Assembly (NCBI GenBank): GCA_026770595.1
Contig: MU634232.1
Coordinates: 1 to 14,164 of the forward strand
Source: Ochromonadaceae sp. CCMP2298
Lineage: Eukaryota > Sar > Synurophyceae > Ochromonadales > Ochromonadaceae
Reading direction: 5' to 3'
Length of the DNA: 14,164 bases
In this document: one piece after another, positions 8,101 to 13,725 of the stretch
How the letters are laid out: each line of letters begins with the position of its first letter
Position numbering within the stretch: position 1 is the stretch's first letter
The notes under the pieces: generated by a model
Database searches by the model: none
What the model was told of the DNA's origin: nothing
What the model saw: the letters and a program-made list of their open reading frames with translations, nothing else
Program-made: the position numbers and the translations under genes

Positions 8101-11100
8101 GGTCTGCACAACGGCCCGGCTGCCGGAGTAGTCGGCGAACCCGCCCATGAGGTCGACACGCCCGGGCGCGCTGGCCACGTGCGCCTGGGTGGGAGCGCCC
8201 AGCACGTGCTGCACAGCTGCGGGTACCCGGCTGCCCCCCGCGTGCAGCAGCCCCTCCACTGCGCCCAGCACGCCCATGTAGCGCGCACCGCCCCCTGTGT
8301 CCGCGTCAGCCGTGTGCTCGCCCTGGAGTGTGGATGCCTGGTAGACCCTCTGTAGGGTGTCGAGGTACGCAGCGGGGGTGCCTATATCGTGCCGCTCACC
8401 CTCGACCAGCACAGAGTAGAGCCTGCCCTGCGCCTGCAAGCAGTCCCTCACCACACTGCGCAGACAGAGCTCTCCAGAGGGCGTGCACAGCGCCTCCTGC
8501 AGGGCATCGAACACAGATGCGGGGAGGATGTCAAGGCCCTGCGAGCGACCGGAAGGAGAACAGGACAGGTTTAGACATACAGTGAGCAAGTTGGTGGGAG
8601 GAGGGAGGGGGGAGGAGGGAGGAGTAGTTACAGCGAGCAGCTTACCAGTTGGGACAAATACTTCCCCTGGTGCGGCGAGAGCTGGAACTGCGCGTAGGCG
8701 GCTGGCTTCTCCTCCATGTGCTGCACCAAGAAGGCCTCGCCCACCGCTGGGGAAGGACTCTGCCCCGCGATCAGGCCGGTCGCCGCGATCTCCGACTCAG
8801 CGCACAGGCACGCACCAGTCAGGCCCACGTCCCCAGCCCCCTCCTGCCCCTCCCCCTGCCCCGCCTGCCCCGCCTGTGACAGGTGGTCCGCCAGGGCAGC
8901 ATGCGCCCGCAGGAATTGCTCCACGCAGCCGGGGGAGTAGACGTGGTCGCCCACAGCCAGCAGGAAGGCATCCGCGCCCACGAACTGCCGCGCCGCCAGA
9001 CACGCGTCCCCCATGCCTCTCGGCGACCCCTGCACCGCCACGGAGACTGACTGCGCGGCACTCAGTGTGGGCCTATACCAGCCCAGGAAGGCATGCAGCT
9101 GGGGAAGTTGCGCGGGCGATGCGACGACGCAGGCGCGCTCTATCCCTCCCGGGGCGAAGATCTGGTCCAGCAGCACCGCGAGCGCCGGCACCACTGCAGC
9201 TCCGCTTCGACCGTCGAGAAACAGGGGCAGGAATGCCTTGGGCGTGGTGGCGGACACAGGGTGCATGCGCGAGCCCAGCCCGGCGATCGGGATGACGGCC
9301 TTGGTCACCCTGGGAATCGAACCGGCCTCTACGTGCGCCACACGAGGTGTCGGAGCCACTACGTGCGCCACACGAGGTGTCGGAGCCACCCTTGCGGCAG
9401 AGATGTCGGGGTCACACGAGGTGTCGCCATGGGCGCCTGCACGTAGCGTGTAGATAAGGTGCTCCCCGAGGGGCGTCTGCTGCTGCACCTCCCAGCCCGT
9501 GTCTGCGAACAGCTCTGCCCACTGGGCCTCCGTGCGCTCGCAGGATCGCTGCAGATGGTACATGTGCAGGGAGAGCAGGGAGTGCAGGTTCTCGCCGGCT
9601 GCCCGGTCCACCACCACCAGTCGGCTGTCGGAGCCGCAGCACGACCGCACGCGCCGCAAAATTTTCTTCGCCCTCGTATCATCCCAGTCGTGCAGCACGC
9701 GGGACATGACGTACACGTCGGCGGCAGGCAGCGGCCCGGAGAAGAGGTCTCCCGGCTCGAAGGACACACCGCCCCACTCTGCGCTCTGTGCCTGCGCCGC
9801 CTGCACCACCTCGGGTCTCTCGAGGCAAATCAGACGCACACTGGGGTCCGGCAGCAGAGGCGCCAGGGCCCTCAGCAGCGCCCCCTGCCCCCCGCCCAGG
9901 TCTGCGATGGCGGTTACTCCGCGCAGCAGCTCTCTGGGCAGATGCTCGGCGATGTGCTGCCAGTCCGTCTCTGCGTAGGACGCCAGCACCCTCTGCGACA
10001 GCGCCACCGCCACCGCGTCTGCAGCGATGGACCTGAACGTGTCGAGCTGAGGAGCACAGGCTGCAGAAGGGGCGGAGGCGGAGGCAGAAGAGGCAGAGGC
10101 AGAGGAGGCAGAGGAGGCAGAGGCAGAAGAGGCAGAGGCAGAAGAGGCAGAGGCAGAAGAGGCAGAAGAGGCAGAGGCGGAGCAGGCGGTGTCAGAGAGC
10201 CACGCGCCCAGGTACCGGTCCTGCAGCCAGTACCGGCACCGCGCGGCGGTCACGCAGTCCCCCAGCAGCTCTCCCCTCTGCAGCAGCTCGAGGCCGTCGG
10301 CCCCAGCACAGTGGTCACCGGTATGGTCACCCGCAGAGGCTGTGGGGGGCTTGAGCAGCCCCATGTCGACGGCCACGTTCCGCAGGACCTGGCGCTGCCT
10401 CCCTGCGGCGAGCCGAAGAGTGCAACAGTCAGCGAGGGTTGCACTACAAGCACTGCTCTGAGCCATGCAGAGCAGCAGAGCACTGCACTGGTCGCTTACC
10501 TTCGCAGCCACCCTTGAGCAGATCCGTCTCGAGGATCTGCTTCAGGGCCAGCGACTGCCAGTAGAGCTTGGACACGCCCTCCAGGTGGGCGGCGCTCTCT
10601 CTCACAGACTCGCCCAGCTCCGCAACCACTAGCCCGCTCTCGTCAACCACAGCCCATCCCCCACATCCCCCGGAGCGCTTGACACGGGCCAGGCCGTTGT
10701 AGTGCGGCTCCACCGCCGCATACCTGTCGGAGCAGGGGCTGCCTGCCTGGTCGACGTGGTACCAGCCCCGATCGTCTCGGACGCATGCAATGCCTAAAGG
10801 ACAAGATAAGTGAGGGTCAGGTGCACAAGAGCCACGCCTACTGCTCCTCCAACTGCTGCTCCTGGAGCTCTTCATCTTCCTCGCCCCCCTCAGAGTCACT
10901 GAGCGCCGACAGTCGACAGGGGCTCACCTTTGTGCGGGGGACACGCTTCGAGCCAGCGAGCCGCCTCCGCCGCATCGTGGCACCACGCTCGACCGTCGCT
11001 CTCCACGATCCCGCACTCGCCAGATTTGCTCCACACCACCCGCTGCCCGCTGGAGTTGGCGTCTCCAGCATAGAGGAGGGCGCCCGACTGCACAGCGCCC

Positions 11101-11483
11101 GTCTCCCCGATGACATAGTAGCTACCGTCGATCCCCCGCACCGGCGCCTGCGCATGCCCAGTCCCGGGCAGCGCGGAGAAGTTCCCGCACCAGCGGTAGC
11201 GAGCGCTGTACGCAGGAGTGCCCGCCACGTCGATGTGGAATGCCAGGCCCCGGTCCAGCACGGCGGCCCTGCCTGCGTAGAAGCCGAAGGTGCGCTCGAA
11301 GCGGCGCGCGTAGAGAGGCTGACCCTCCGAGCCGATGTGGTAGGCCCCGCCCCCATCCTTGGCCGCCGCGATCCCACCGTGGAAGGACAGCAGCTCTTCG
11401 TAGGTCCGGCCCTGGTACAGCGCTGAGAGGAAATTGGCGCGCCGACGCACAGGGACGCGCGCGCTCTGCCAAGCAGCCAGCAT
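4081..11483 (-). CDS. Giant multidomain glyco-enzyme: WG repeats, O-methyltransferase, sugar nucleotidyltransferase, GHMP sugar kinase, GT4 glycosyltransferase, radical SAM/SPASM
   Basis: Coding exons on the minus strand are 11483-10928, 10793-10500, 10402-8646 and 8538-4081 (stop TGA at 4083-4081). Junction phases are 1, 1 and 0, giving about 2354 residues. Each junction repairs a conserved domain: the His-Lys-Gly motif of the repeats, the start of the methyltransferase, and the middle of the nucleotidyltransferase. Domains by approximate residue: WG/HI repeats 20-270, O-methyltransferase 275-608, GalU-like nucleotidyltransferase 650-938, L-arabinokinase-like GHMP kinase 985-1455, GT4 glycosyltransferase 1489-1980, radical SAM with SPASM-like tail 2000-2354. 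Inferred role: phosphorylation, activation and transfer of a sugar, with methylation and radical modification, in one chain. There is no clear targeting signal or membrane segment. The ATG at 11483 is the first in the main frame but has weak context; a better-context ATG at 12061 lies upstream but joins out of phase. Final exon is 4458 bp, unbroken. Confidence 0.85.
4308..4372 (-). repeat. 9-bp-type repeat coding Gly-x-Gln and Pro-Ala-Glu linker
   Basis: The plus strand repeats TGTGCCCCC units followed by CTCTGCTGG units. In the gene these read Gly-Ala-Gln/Gly-Val-Gln and Ala-Glu-Pro, a short disordered insert between the radical SAM barrel and the Cys-rich tail. Confidence 0.75.
5200..6683 (-). 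other. GT4-family (GT-B fold) glycosyltransferase domain
   Basis: Residues about 1489-1980. The N-terminal Rossmann half starts Val-Leu-Val-Val-Asn-His-Gly-Tyr-Pro-Pro followed by an Asn-Gly-Gly-Ser-Glu loop. His-Phe-His-His-Leu-Asn-His and Leu-His-Asp-Tyr-Trp-x-Leu-Cys-Pro-Arg-Gly-Gln precede a Cys-rich loop, as in bacterial GT4 enzymes. The C-terminal half has Ala-Tyr-Ile-Gly-Arg-x-x-x-x-Lys-Gly, Val-Val-Pro-Ser-x-Trp-Glu-Glu and the EX7E nucleotide-sugar motif near 1884. These indicate a retaining NDP-sugar transferase. The natural donor would be the NDP-sugar made by the two preceding domains; this is inference. A low-complexity Leu/Ser stretch is inserted near the Rossmann junction. Confidence 0.88.
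6740..8283 (-). other. GHMP sugar-1-kinase domain, L-arabinokinase-like
   Basis: Residues about 985-1455. It opens with Ala-Pro-Gly-Arg-Val-Asp-Leu-Met-Gly-Gly-x-Ala-Asp-Tyr-Ser-Gly-Ser, the sugar-binding signature of the plant L-arabinokinase (ARA1) branch. The ATP loop reads Gly-Leu-Ala-Ser-Ser-Ala-Ala. Glu-Asn-x-x-Val-Gly-Ala-Pro-Cys-Gly-x-x-Asp-Gln matches the galactokinase/arabinokinase catalytic segment. Near the end come His-Pro-Ile-x-Glu-x-Phe-Arg-Val, Cys-Gly-Leu-Gly, Gly-Ala-Lys-Leu-Ser-Gly-Gly-Gly and Gly-Ser-Ser-Pro-Gly-Ala, all in ARA1-like order. Expected reaction: free sugar plus ATP to sugar-1-phosphate. Placed directly after a pyrophosphorylase, it mirrors the order of the fucose-salvage enzyme FKGP with different families. 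Specificity (L-arabinose, galacturonate or another sugar) is not resolved. Confidence 0.85.
8333..9303 (-). other. GalU-like sugar-1-phosphate nucleotidyltransferase domain
   Basis: Residues about 650-938, split by the 107-nt intron. It begins with a Lys-Ala-Val-Ile-Pro-x-Ala-Gly-Leu-Gly-Ser-Arg-Met motif followed by Pro-Lys-Ala-Phe-Leu-Pro, the NTP-binding signature of UTP-glucose-1-phosphate uridylyltransferases (GalU group). Further hallmarks are Gly-Met-Gly-Asp-Ala, Ala-Val-Gly-Asp (metal-binding Asp) and Glu-Glu-Lys-Pro (sugar-phosphate Lys). After splicing, Gly-Lys-Tyr-Leu continues into Ile-Leu-Pro-x-x-Val-Phe and Asp-Ile-Gly-Thr-Pro-x-x-Tyr, the normal family ending. Expected reaction: sugar-1-phosphate plus NTP to NDP-sugar and pyrophosphate. 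UTP is the likely nucleotide from the family; the sugar is not determinable. Confidence 0.82.
8539..8645 (-). other. Intron, phase 0, 107 nt
   Basis: In the minus sense the donor is CTG|GTAAGC and the acceptor is CGCTCGCAG|GGC. The intron body is almost pure pyrimidine. Splicing joins the two halves of the nucleotidyltransferase fold. Without splicing the frame meets TAA 12 bases into the intron. Confidence 0.93.
9331..9390 (-). repeat. 30-bp tandem duplication in the methyltransferase-nucleotidyltransferase linker
   Basis: 9331-9360 and 9361-9390 match at 29 of 30 bases. In frame they add a second Pro-Thr-Pro-Arg-Val-Ala-His-Val-type decapeptide to the linker. A 14-bp piece of the same unit recurs at about 9413-9426 in another frame. 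This looks like a recent slippage or unequal-exchange event. Confidence 0.93.
10072..10190 (-). repeat. Minisatellite coding a Ser/Ala linker inside the methyltransferase domain
   Basis: The plus strand repeats GAGGCAGA-type units (GCAGAGGCAGAAGAG and variants) for about 120 bp. In the gene's frame they read as runs of Ala-Ser and Ala-Ser-Ser, about residues 355-395. All visible interruptions keep the frame. The linker separates the helical N-terminal part from the SAM-binding fold. Confidence 0.9.
10403..10499 (-). other. Intron, phase 1, 97 nt
   Basis: Donor GAAG|GTAAGC and acceptor CCGCAG|GGAGG. Removal creates a Gly codon and joins the repeat-side helix to the methyltransferase helices. 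Read-through would reach a stop inside the intron. Confidence 0.9.
10616..11436 (-). other. WG/'HI' repeat region at N-terminus of the large protein
   Basis: About residues 20-270, interrupted by the 134-nt intron, show units of roughly 38-45 residues. Each has a turn with (Y/F)HI or YHV followed by Gly, then an aromatic Tyr-x-x-Arg-(Y/F), then Phe-(Y)-x-Gly-x-Ala-x-Val. The block starts with a Tyr-Glu-Glu-Leu-Leu-x-Phe-His-Gly-Gly motif and ends with a Val-Glu-Pro-x-Tyr-Asn-Gly motif. From memory of the family, bacterial proteins carry such repeats directly before an O-methyltransferase. The repeats probably form a beta-rich binding scaffold; the ligand is unknown. Confidence 0.65.
10794..10927 (-). 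other. Intron, phase 1, 134 nt
   Basis: Donor AAAG|GTGAGC and acceptor CCTTTAG|GCATT. Splicing makes a Gly codon and restores the His-Lys-Gly-x-Ala motif of the repeat domain, which is strong support for the exact junction. Confidence 0.92.
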
Positions 11484-11494
11484 TGGGCCTAGAT

Positions 11495-11674
11495 CTGAGT
11501 GAGAAGGGATGGGGGTTGAGGAGTGAGGGGTCAGGGAGGCATTGGTTAATGGAGTAGGGTGGAAAGGAGGAGTGAGGAGTGAGGAGAGAGGAGGGATGGA
11601 ATAAAGTGTGAGGAGTGATAAGTCAGAGAGGGGAGGGTCCGAGAACTAGATGGACAGAGGAACGGCGGACTGAC
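11495..11674 (-). other. Candidate 5' intron, 180 nt, pyrimidine-rich
   Basis: In the minus sense the donor is GCCAG|GTCAGT and the acceptor TCTCACTCAG|ATC. The roughly 150 bases before the acceptor contain no AG and are nearly all C and T, so the acceptor is convincing. The downstream exon then starts at 11494 and needs phase 1, whereas the candidate upstream exon ends in phase 2. Confidence 0.6.
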
Positions 11675-11782
11675 CTGGCTCTCAGCGGCGCGCAGTTGGG
11701 GTTATCAGTAATCTGCTGCTGAGCAAATTCGAGAACAGCTAGATAGTCAATGCTTCTTCTTGCAGAATCATATGAACTAAAC

Positions 11783-12002
11783 CTGCCGTTGTGCTGCTGC
11801 TGCTGTGCTGCTGCTGCTGTGCTGCTGCTGATGTGCTTTTGATGTGCTGCTGCCGTGCTGCAATTGTGTGGGTGTGGATCGCGCGTCGTTGGACGTGGGG
11901 GTGGTGGGCGTGGATCGTCGTGCGAGGTGAGATCGTGGAATTGGATCGTGCGTGAGACAGTGAGCGAGAATCGGGCGCGCAGCGAAGGTGAGACGGGCTT
12001 AC
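11783..12002 (-). other. Candidate first intron, 220 nt, with a CAG-repeat 3' end
   Basis: Donor GTGAG|GTAAGC is excellent. The acceptor side is unusual: instead of a pyrimidine tract it has CAG/CAC triplet arrays (minus sense) right up to the AG. Phase 2 matches on both sides. Confidence 0.5.
11791..11858. repeat. CTG/CAG triplet-rich microsatellite
   Basis: On the plus strand a GTGCTGCTGCTGCT unit recurs three times, then degenerates into GCTGCTGATGTG and GCTGCTGCC. It lies just upstream of a candidate 3' splice site of the large minus-strand gene. Confidence 0.85.
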
Positions 12003-12061
12003 CTCACGGGCTCCAACTGAGTGCGAAGGAGCGGAAGCAGCAGAAGAGATTGTGAGCCCAT

Positions 12062-12114
12062 GGCACAAAGCGAAGTGGCACAAAGCGAAGTCTGGAAGTG
12101 GCACAAAGCGAAGT
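12062..12114 (-). repeat. Three copies of a 15-mer at the start of the large gene
   Basis: GGCACAAAGCGAAGT occurs exactly at 12062-12076, 12077-12091 and 12100-12114 on the plus strand. The first two abut; the third follows an 8-base spacer. The array ends directly at the candidate ATG of the large gene, so it lies in its 5' UTR or core promoter. Repeated transcription-factor or RNA-binding sites would fit. Confidence 0.9.
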
Positions 12115-12375
12115 GAGGTTTGGGCAATCGGAGGGGAGGTAATCCCATATATATTAACGCTGATTTAATACTTTTATGTACTAGAAGTGCCAATTGATGT
12201 GGTATAAGGGCTCGATCTAAAAATTTTTGGGCCAAACCTCATCGAATATGCGGACAGATTCATCCAGAGCGCTCTACTGTAGCATTCCACCTTCTCTTTG
12301 ATCGAAGTGAGAGACCTCTCGCAGCGAGCTTCAGATTACGAGGACCCCGGGTGCGGAATTCCGGACCCCGCAACA
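12115..12375. promoter_or_regulatory. Putative shared divergent promoter region
   Basis: Two start codons point away from each other, at 12061 (minus) and 12376 (plus), about 315 bp apart. Between them I see an AT run at 12147-12155 (TATA-like for the minus gene), TATAAG at 12203-12208 (TATA-like for the plus gene), CCAAT at 12190-12194 and a palindromic A5T5 at 12219-12228. The arrangement suggests a bidirectional promoter, but the individual elements are short and could be chance. Confidence 0.4.
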
Positions 12376-13314
12376 ATGCTGTCCGTCTTCGACACAGAGG
12401 TCGGTGGCTCCTTTGCAGTTTTCGCCTCGGCTCGCGATGTGACGGTCGAGCTGCATGCTACGAGTGGAGACCGTCTTTGGTACTGTGAGGATATTCTGGC
12501 CTTGCAGAGTGCGAATCGCAGCACTGATGGCGCGCACTCCTTGCAGAGTAAGCTGCTGTGCGCTTTGAACCAGACCACCGACGACGGCCCAGAAGGCCTC
12601 AACTGCTCGCAGTTCTCTGTGCAACTGGCAGTCGACTCTTCGGGGAAACTAGAACTGACGGTGAAGGGCCGCATAAGCAGTACTTCTACGATGATGGAGA
12701 GGCTGTACAAAGGCCTCGTACCCCAATCTTATGGGACGGGAGCGGGATTGATGAAGCTCCTGCGCTGTGTCTCCAGCAGGATGGCTGAGGATGCGCAGGC
12801 GATCAAGCTCAGGGACCAGTCTCTCTCGCAGTACTCGAAGCAGCTGAGGGCGTGCACTGAGCAGTACAGGGTGCTGGTGGTCGAGAAGGAGCAGTTCCAG
12901 GACGACCTCGTGCGCAGCATGTGCATGCTACTCAACTCCAAGAAGAGGCACACACACGATGTTTACGATGTCGACTCTGGGGATGAGGTGAGCCGGGGTT
13001 CTGACAATGGGGAGGAGGCGGTTGAGGAGGTGGAGAGTGATGGTGGCGAGGTGAACAGCAGCCCAGATGAGGGTGTAAAGCGTATGCGCATCGTTCCTGC
13101 CTCCACTGGCAGCGGTAATTTAAAGCGTGCGAGCAGCTGGGCGAGTGACGAAATGGACGAAGCCGCCCCTAGCGCTCCATCTACCGCACCGCCTGCAGCA
13201 GCTTCCCCGCCGACTAGTGCGGGGCAGCCGAAGAAGCAGAAGTCGCAGGGGTTCCTGGCGGAAGATTCCGACGACTCCGACGATGCGGACACGAATGCGC
13301 TTGATTACATGTAA
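12376..13314 (+). CDS. XRCC4-like non-homologous end-joining protein
   Basis: Single-exon, 312 residues, start ATG at 12376 with A at -3; the frame stays open upstream to a TTG at 12298 but that ATG is the first. Residues 1 to about 118 look like a beta-rich head with a Leu-Trp-Tyr segment near residue 33. About 118-198 form a long helix, probably a coiled-coil stalk, ending in Asp-Asp-Leu-x-x-Ser-x-x-x-Leu-Leu-Asn-x-Lys-Lys (residues 177-190), closely resembling the stalk segment of XRCC4 in sequence and position. The tail is disordered with acidic stretches, basic clusters (KRMR, PKKQK) that could be nuclear localisation signals, and an acidic end with Ala-Leu-Asp-Tyr-Met. XRCC4 scaffolds DNA ligase IV in double-strand-break repair. 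Other XRCC4-superfamily members (PAXX, SAS-6) are alternatives. Confidence 0.8.
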   Translation: MLSVFDTEVGGSFAVFASARDVTVELHATSGDRLWYCEDILALQSANRSTDGAHSLQSKLLCALNQTTDDGPEGLNCSQFSVQLAVDSSGKLELTVKGRISSTSTMMERLYKGLVPQSYGTGAGLMKLLRCVSSRMAEDAQAIKLRDQSLSQYSKQLRACTEQYRVLVVEKEQFQDDLVRSMCMLLNSKKRHTHDVYDVDSGDEVSRGSDNGEEAVEEVESDGGEVNSSPDEGVKRMRIVPASTGSGNLKRASSWASDEMDEAAPSAPSTAPPAAASPPTSAGQPKKQKSQGFLAEDSDDSDDADTNALDYM

Positions 13315-13725
13315 ATTTGCAAATGTGCTGTACAGAAAGGTGCGAGCGAGCTTCCTGCAATGTAAATAGTGGACTGCCTAAAGCAGGCTAACTTCTTCCA
13401 ATCCTTTCGATCTTCGATTCTCTTTGAGACTTAATAGTTCTCAATTGTAGGCGTGGTACAAGCCCAGTTAGTCAAGACTGGTCGGCACAAGTGGAAAACT
13501 AGACAATGCGGAGAGGCTGAGTTCATTCTAGAGAGAGGCTTTGTGCCAAGCAGCAGCACAACGATAGATAGTACAAGTACCCGCAGAGAAGCCCACTTTC
13601 CCCCCGCAGAAAGGGTTATTTTACCGTTTCTGCACGTTACAGTGGCCATTTTCCAATCTTTGGCAAGAGGCATCGTTCTTCTCTTAGAACTCTGCACAAT
13701 TTTCGACGATCTGTGCACAGAGATC
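13315..13725 (+). other. Intergenic region: 3' region of XRCC4-like gene and promoter of next gene
   Basis: No gene was seen here. TGTAA occurs overlapping the stop codon (13310-13314) and again at about 13360; in green algae TGTAA is the polyadenylation signal, but here it may be chance. The remainder is probably promoter and 5' UTR of the next gene. A minus-strand reading frame over this stretch has no protein-like features. Confidence 0.4.

Larger units (their letters stand above)
9430..10610 (-). other. O-methyltransferase domain (Methyltransf_2 type)
   Basis: Residues about 275-608. A helical N-terminal part crosses the 97-nt intron. SAM motif I Asp-Leu-Gly-Gly-Gly-x-Gly lies near residue 449, an acidic Glu-Arg-Pro-Glu-Val motif follows, then Gly-Asp-Leu-Phe. 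An Arg-Val-Leu-His-Asp-Trp-Asp-Asp motif near 521 holds the His that acts as general base in small-molecule O-methyltransferases such as plant COMT and HIOMT. All key motifs are intact, so methylation of a hydroxyl group using SAM is expected. A Ser/Ala linker of about 40 residues sits between the helical part and the SAM fold. The substrate is unknown; the context favours a sugar or glycosylated product. Confidence 0.8.
11675..12061 (-). other. Two candidate 5' exons of the large gene (12061-12003 and 11782-11675)
   Basis: Exon A starts at an ATG (12061-12059) in strong context (GTGCCATGG) and codes 19 residues with a Leu-rich stretch, ending AG|GTAAGC in phase 2. Exon B, 108 nt, begins after ..GGCAG (or 6 nt later after TTTAG), continues the phase and codes a helix-like stretch of about 36 residues with no stop. 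Together they look like a genuine N-terminus. However, both A-to-main and A-B-to-main joins enter the main frame one base out. Possibilities are an uncalled alternative splice site, upstream untranslated or uORF exons, or an indel in this sequence between 11494 and about 11425. Confidence 0.5.

Noticed and set aside
8588-8640. G-rich run on the plus strand as a possible G-quadruplex or regulatory element
   Set aside because: It is the complement of the pyrimidine tract of an intron, which explains its composition.
12298-12375. Upstream extension of the XRCC4-like frame to a TTG
   Set aside because: Nuclear genes start at ATG in nearly all cases, and the ATG at 12376 has good context and begins the head domain at the expected place.
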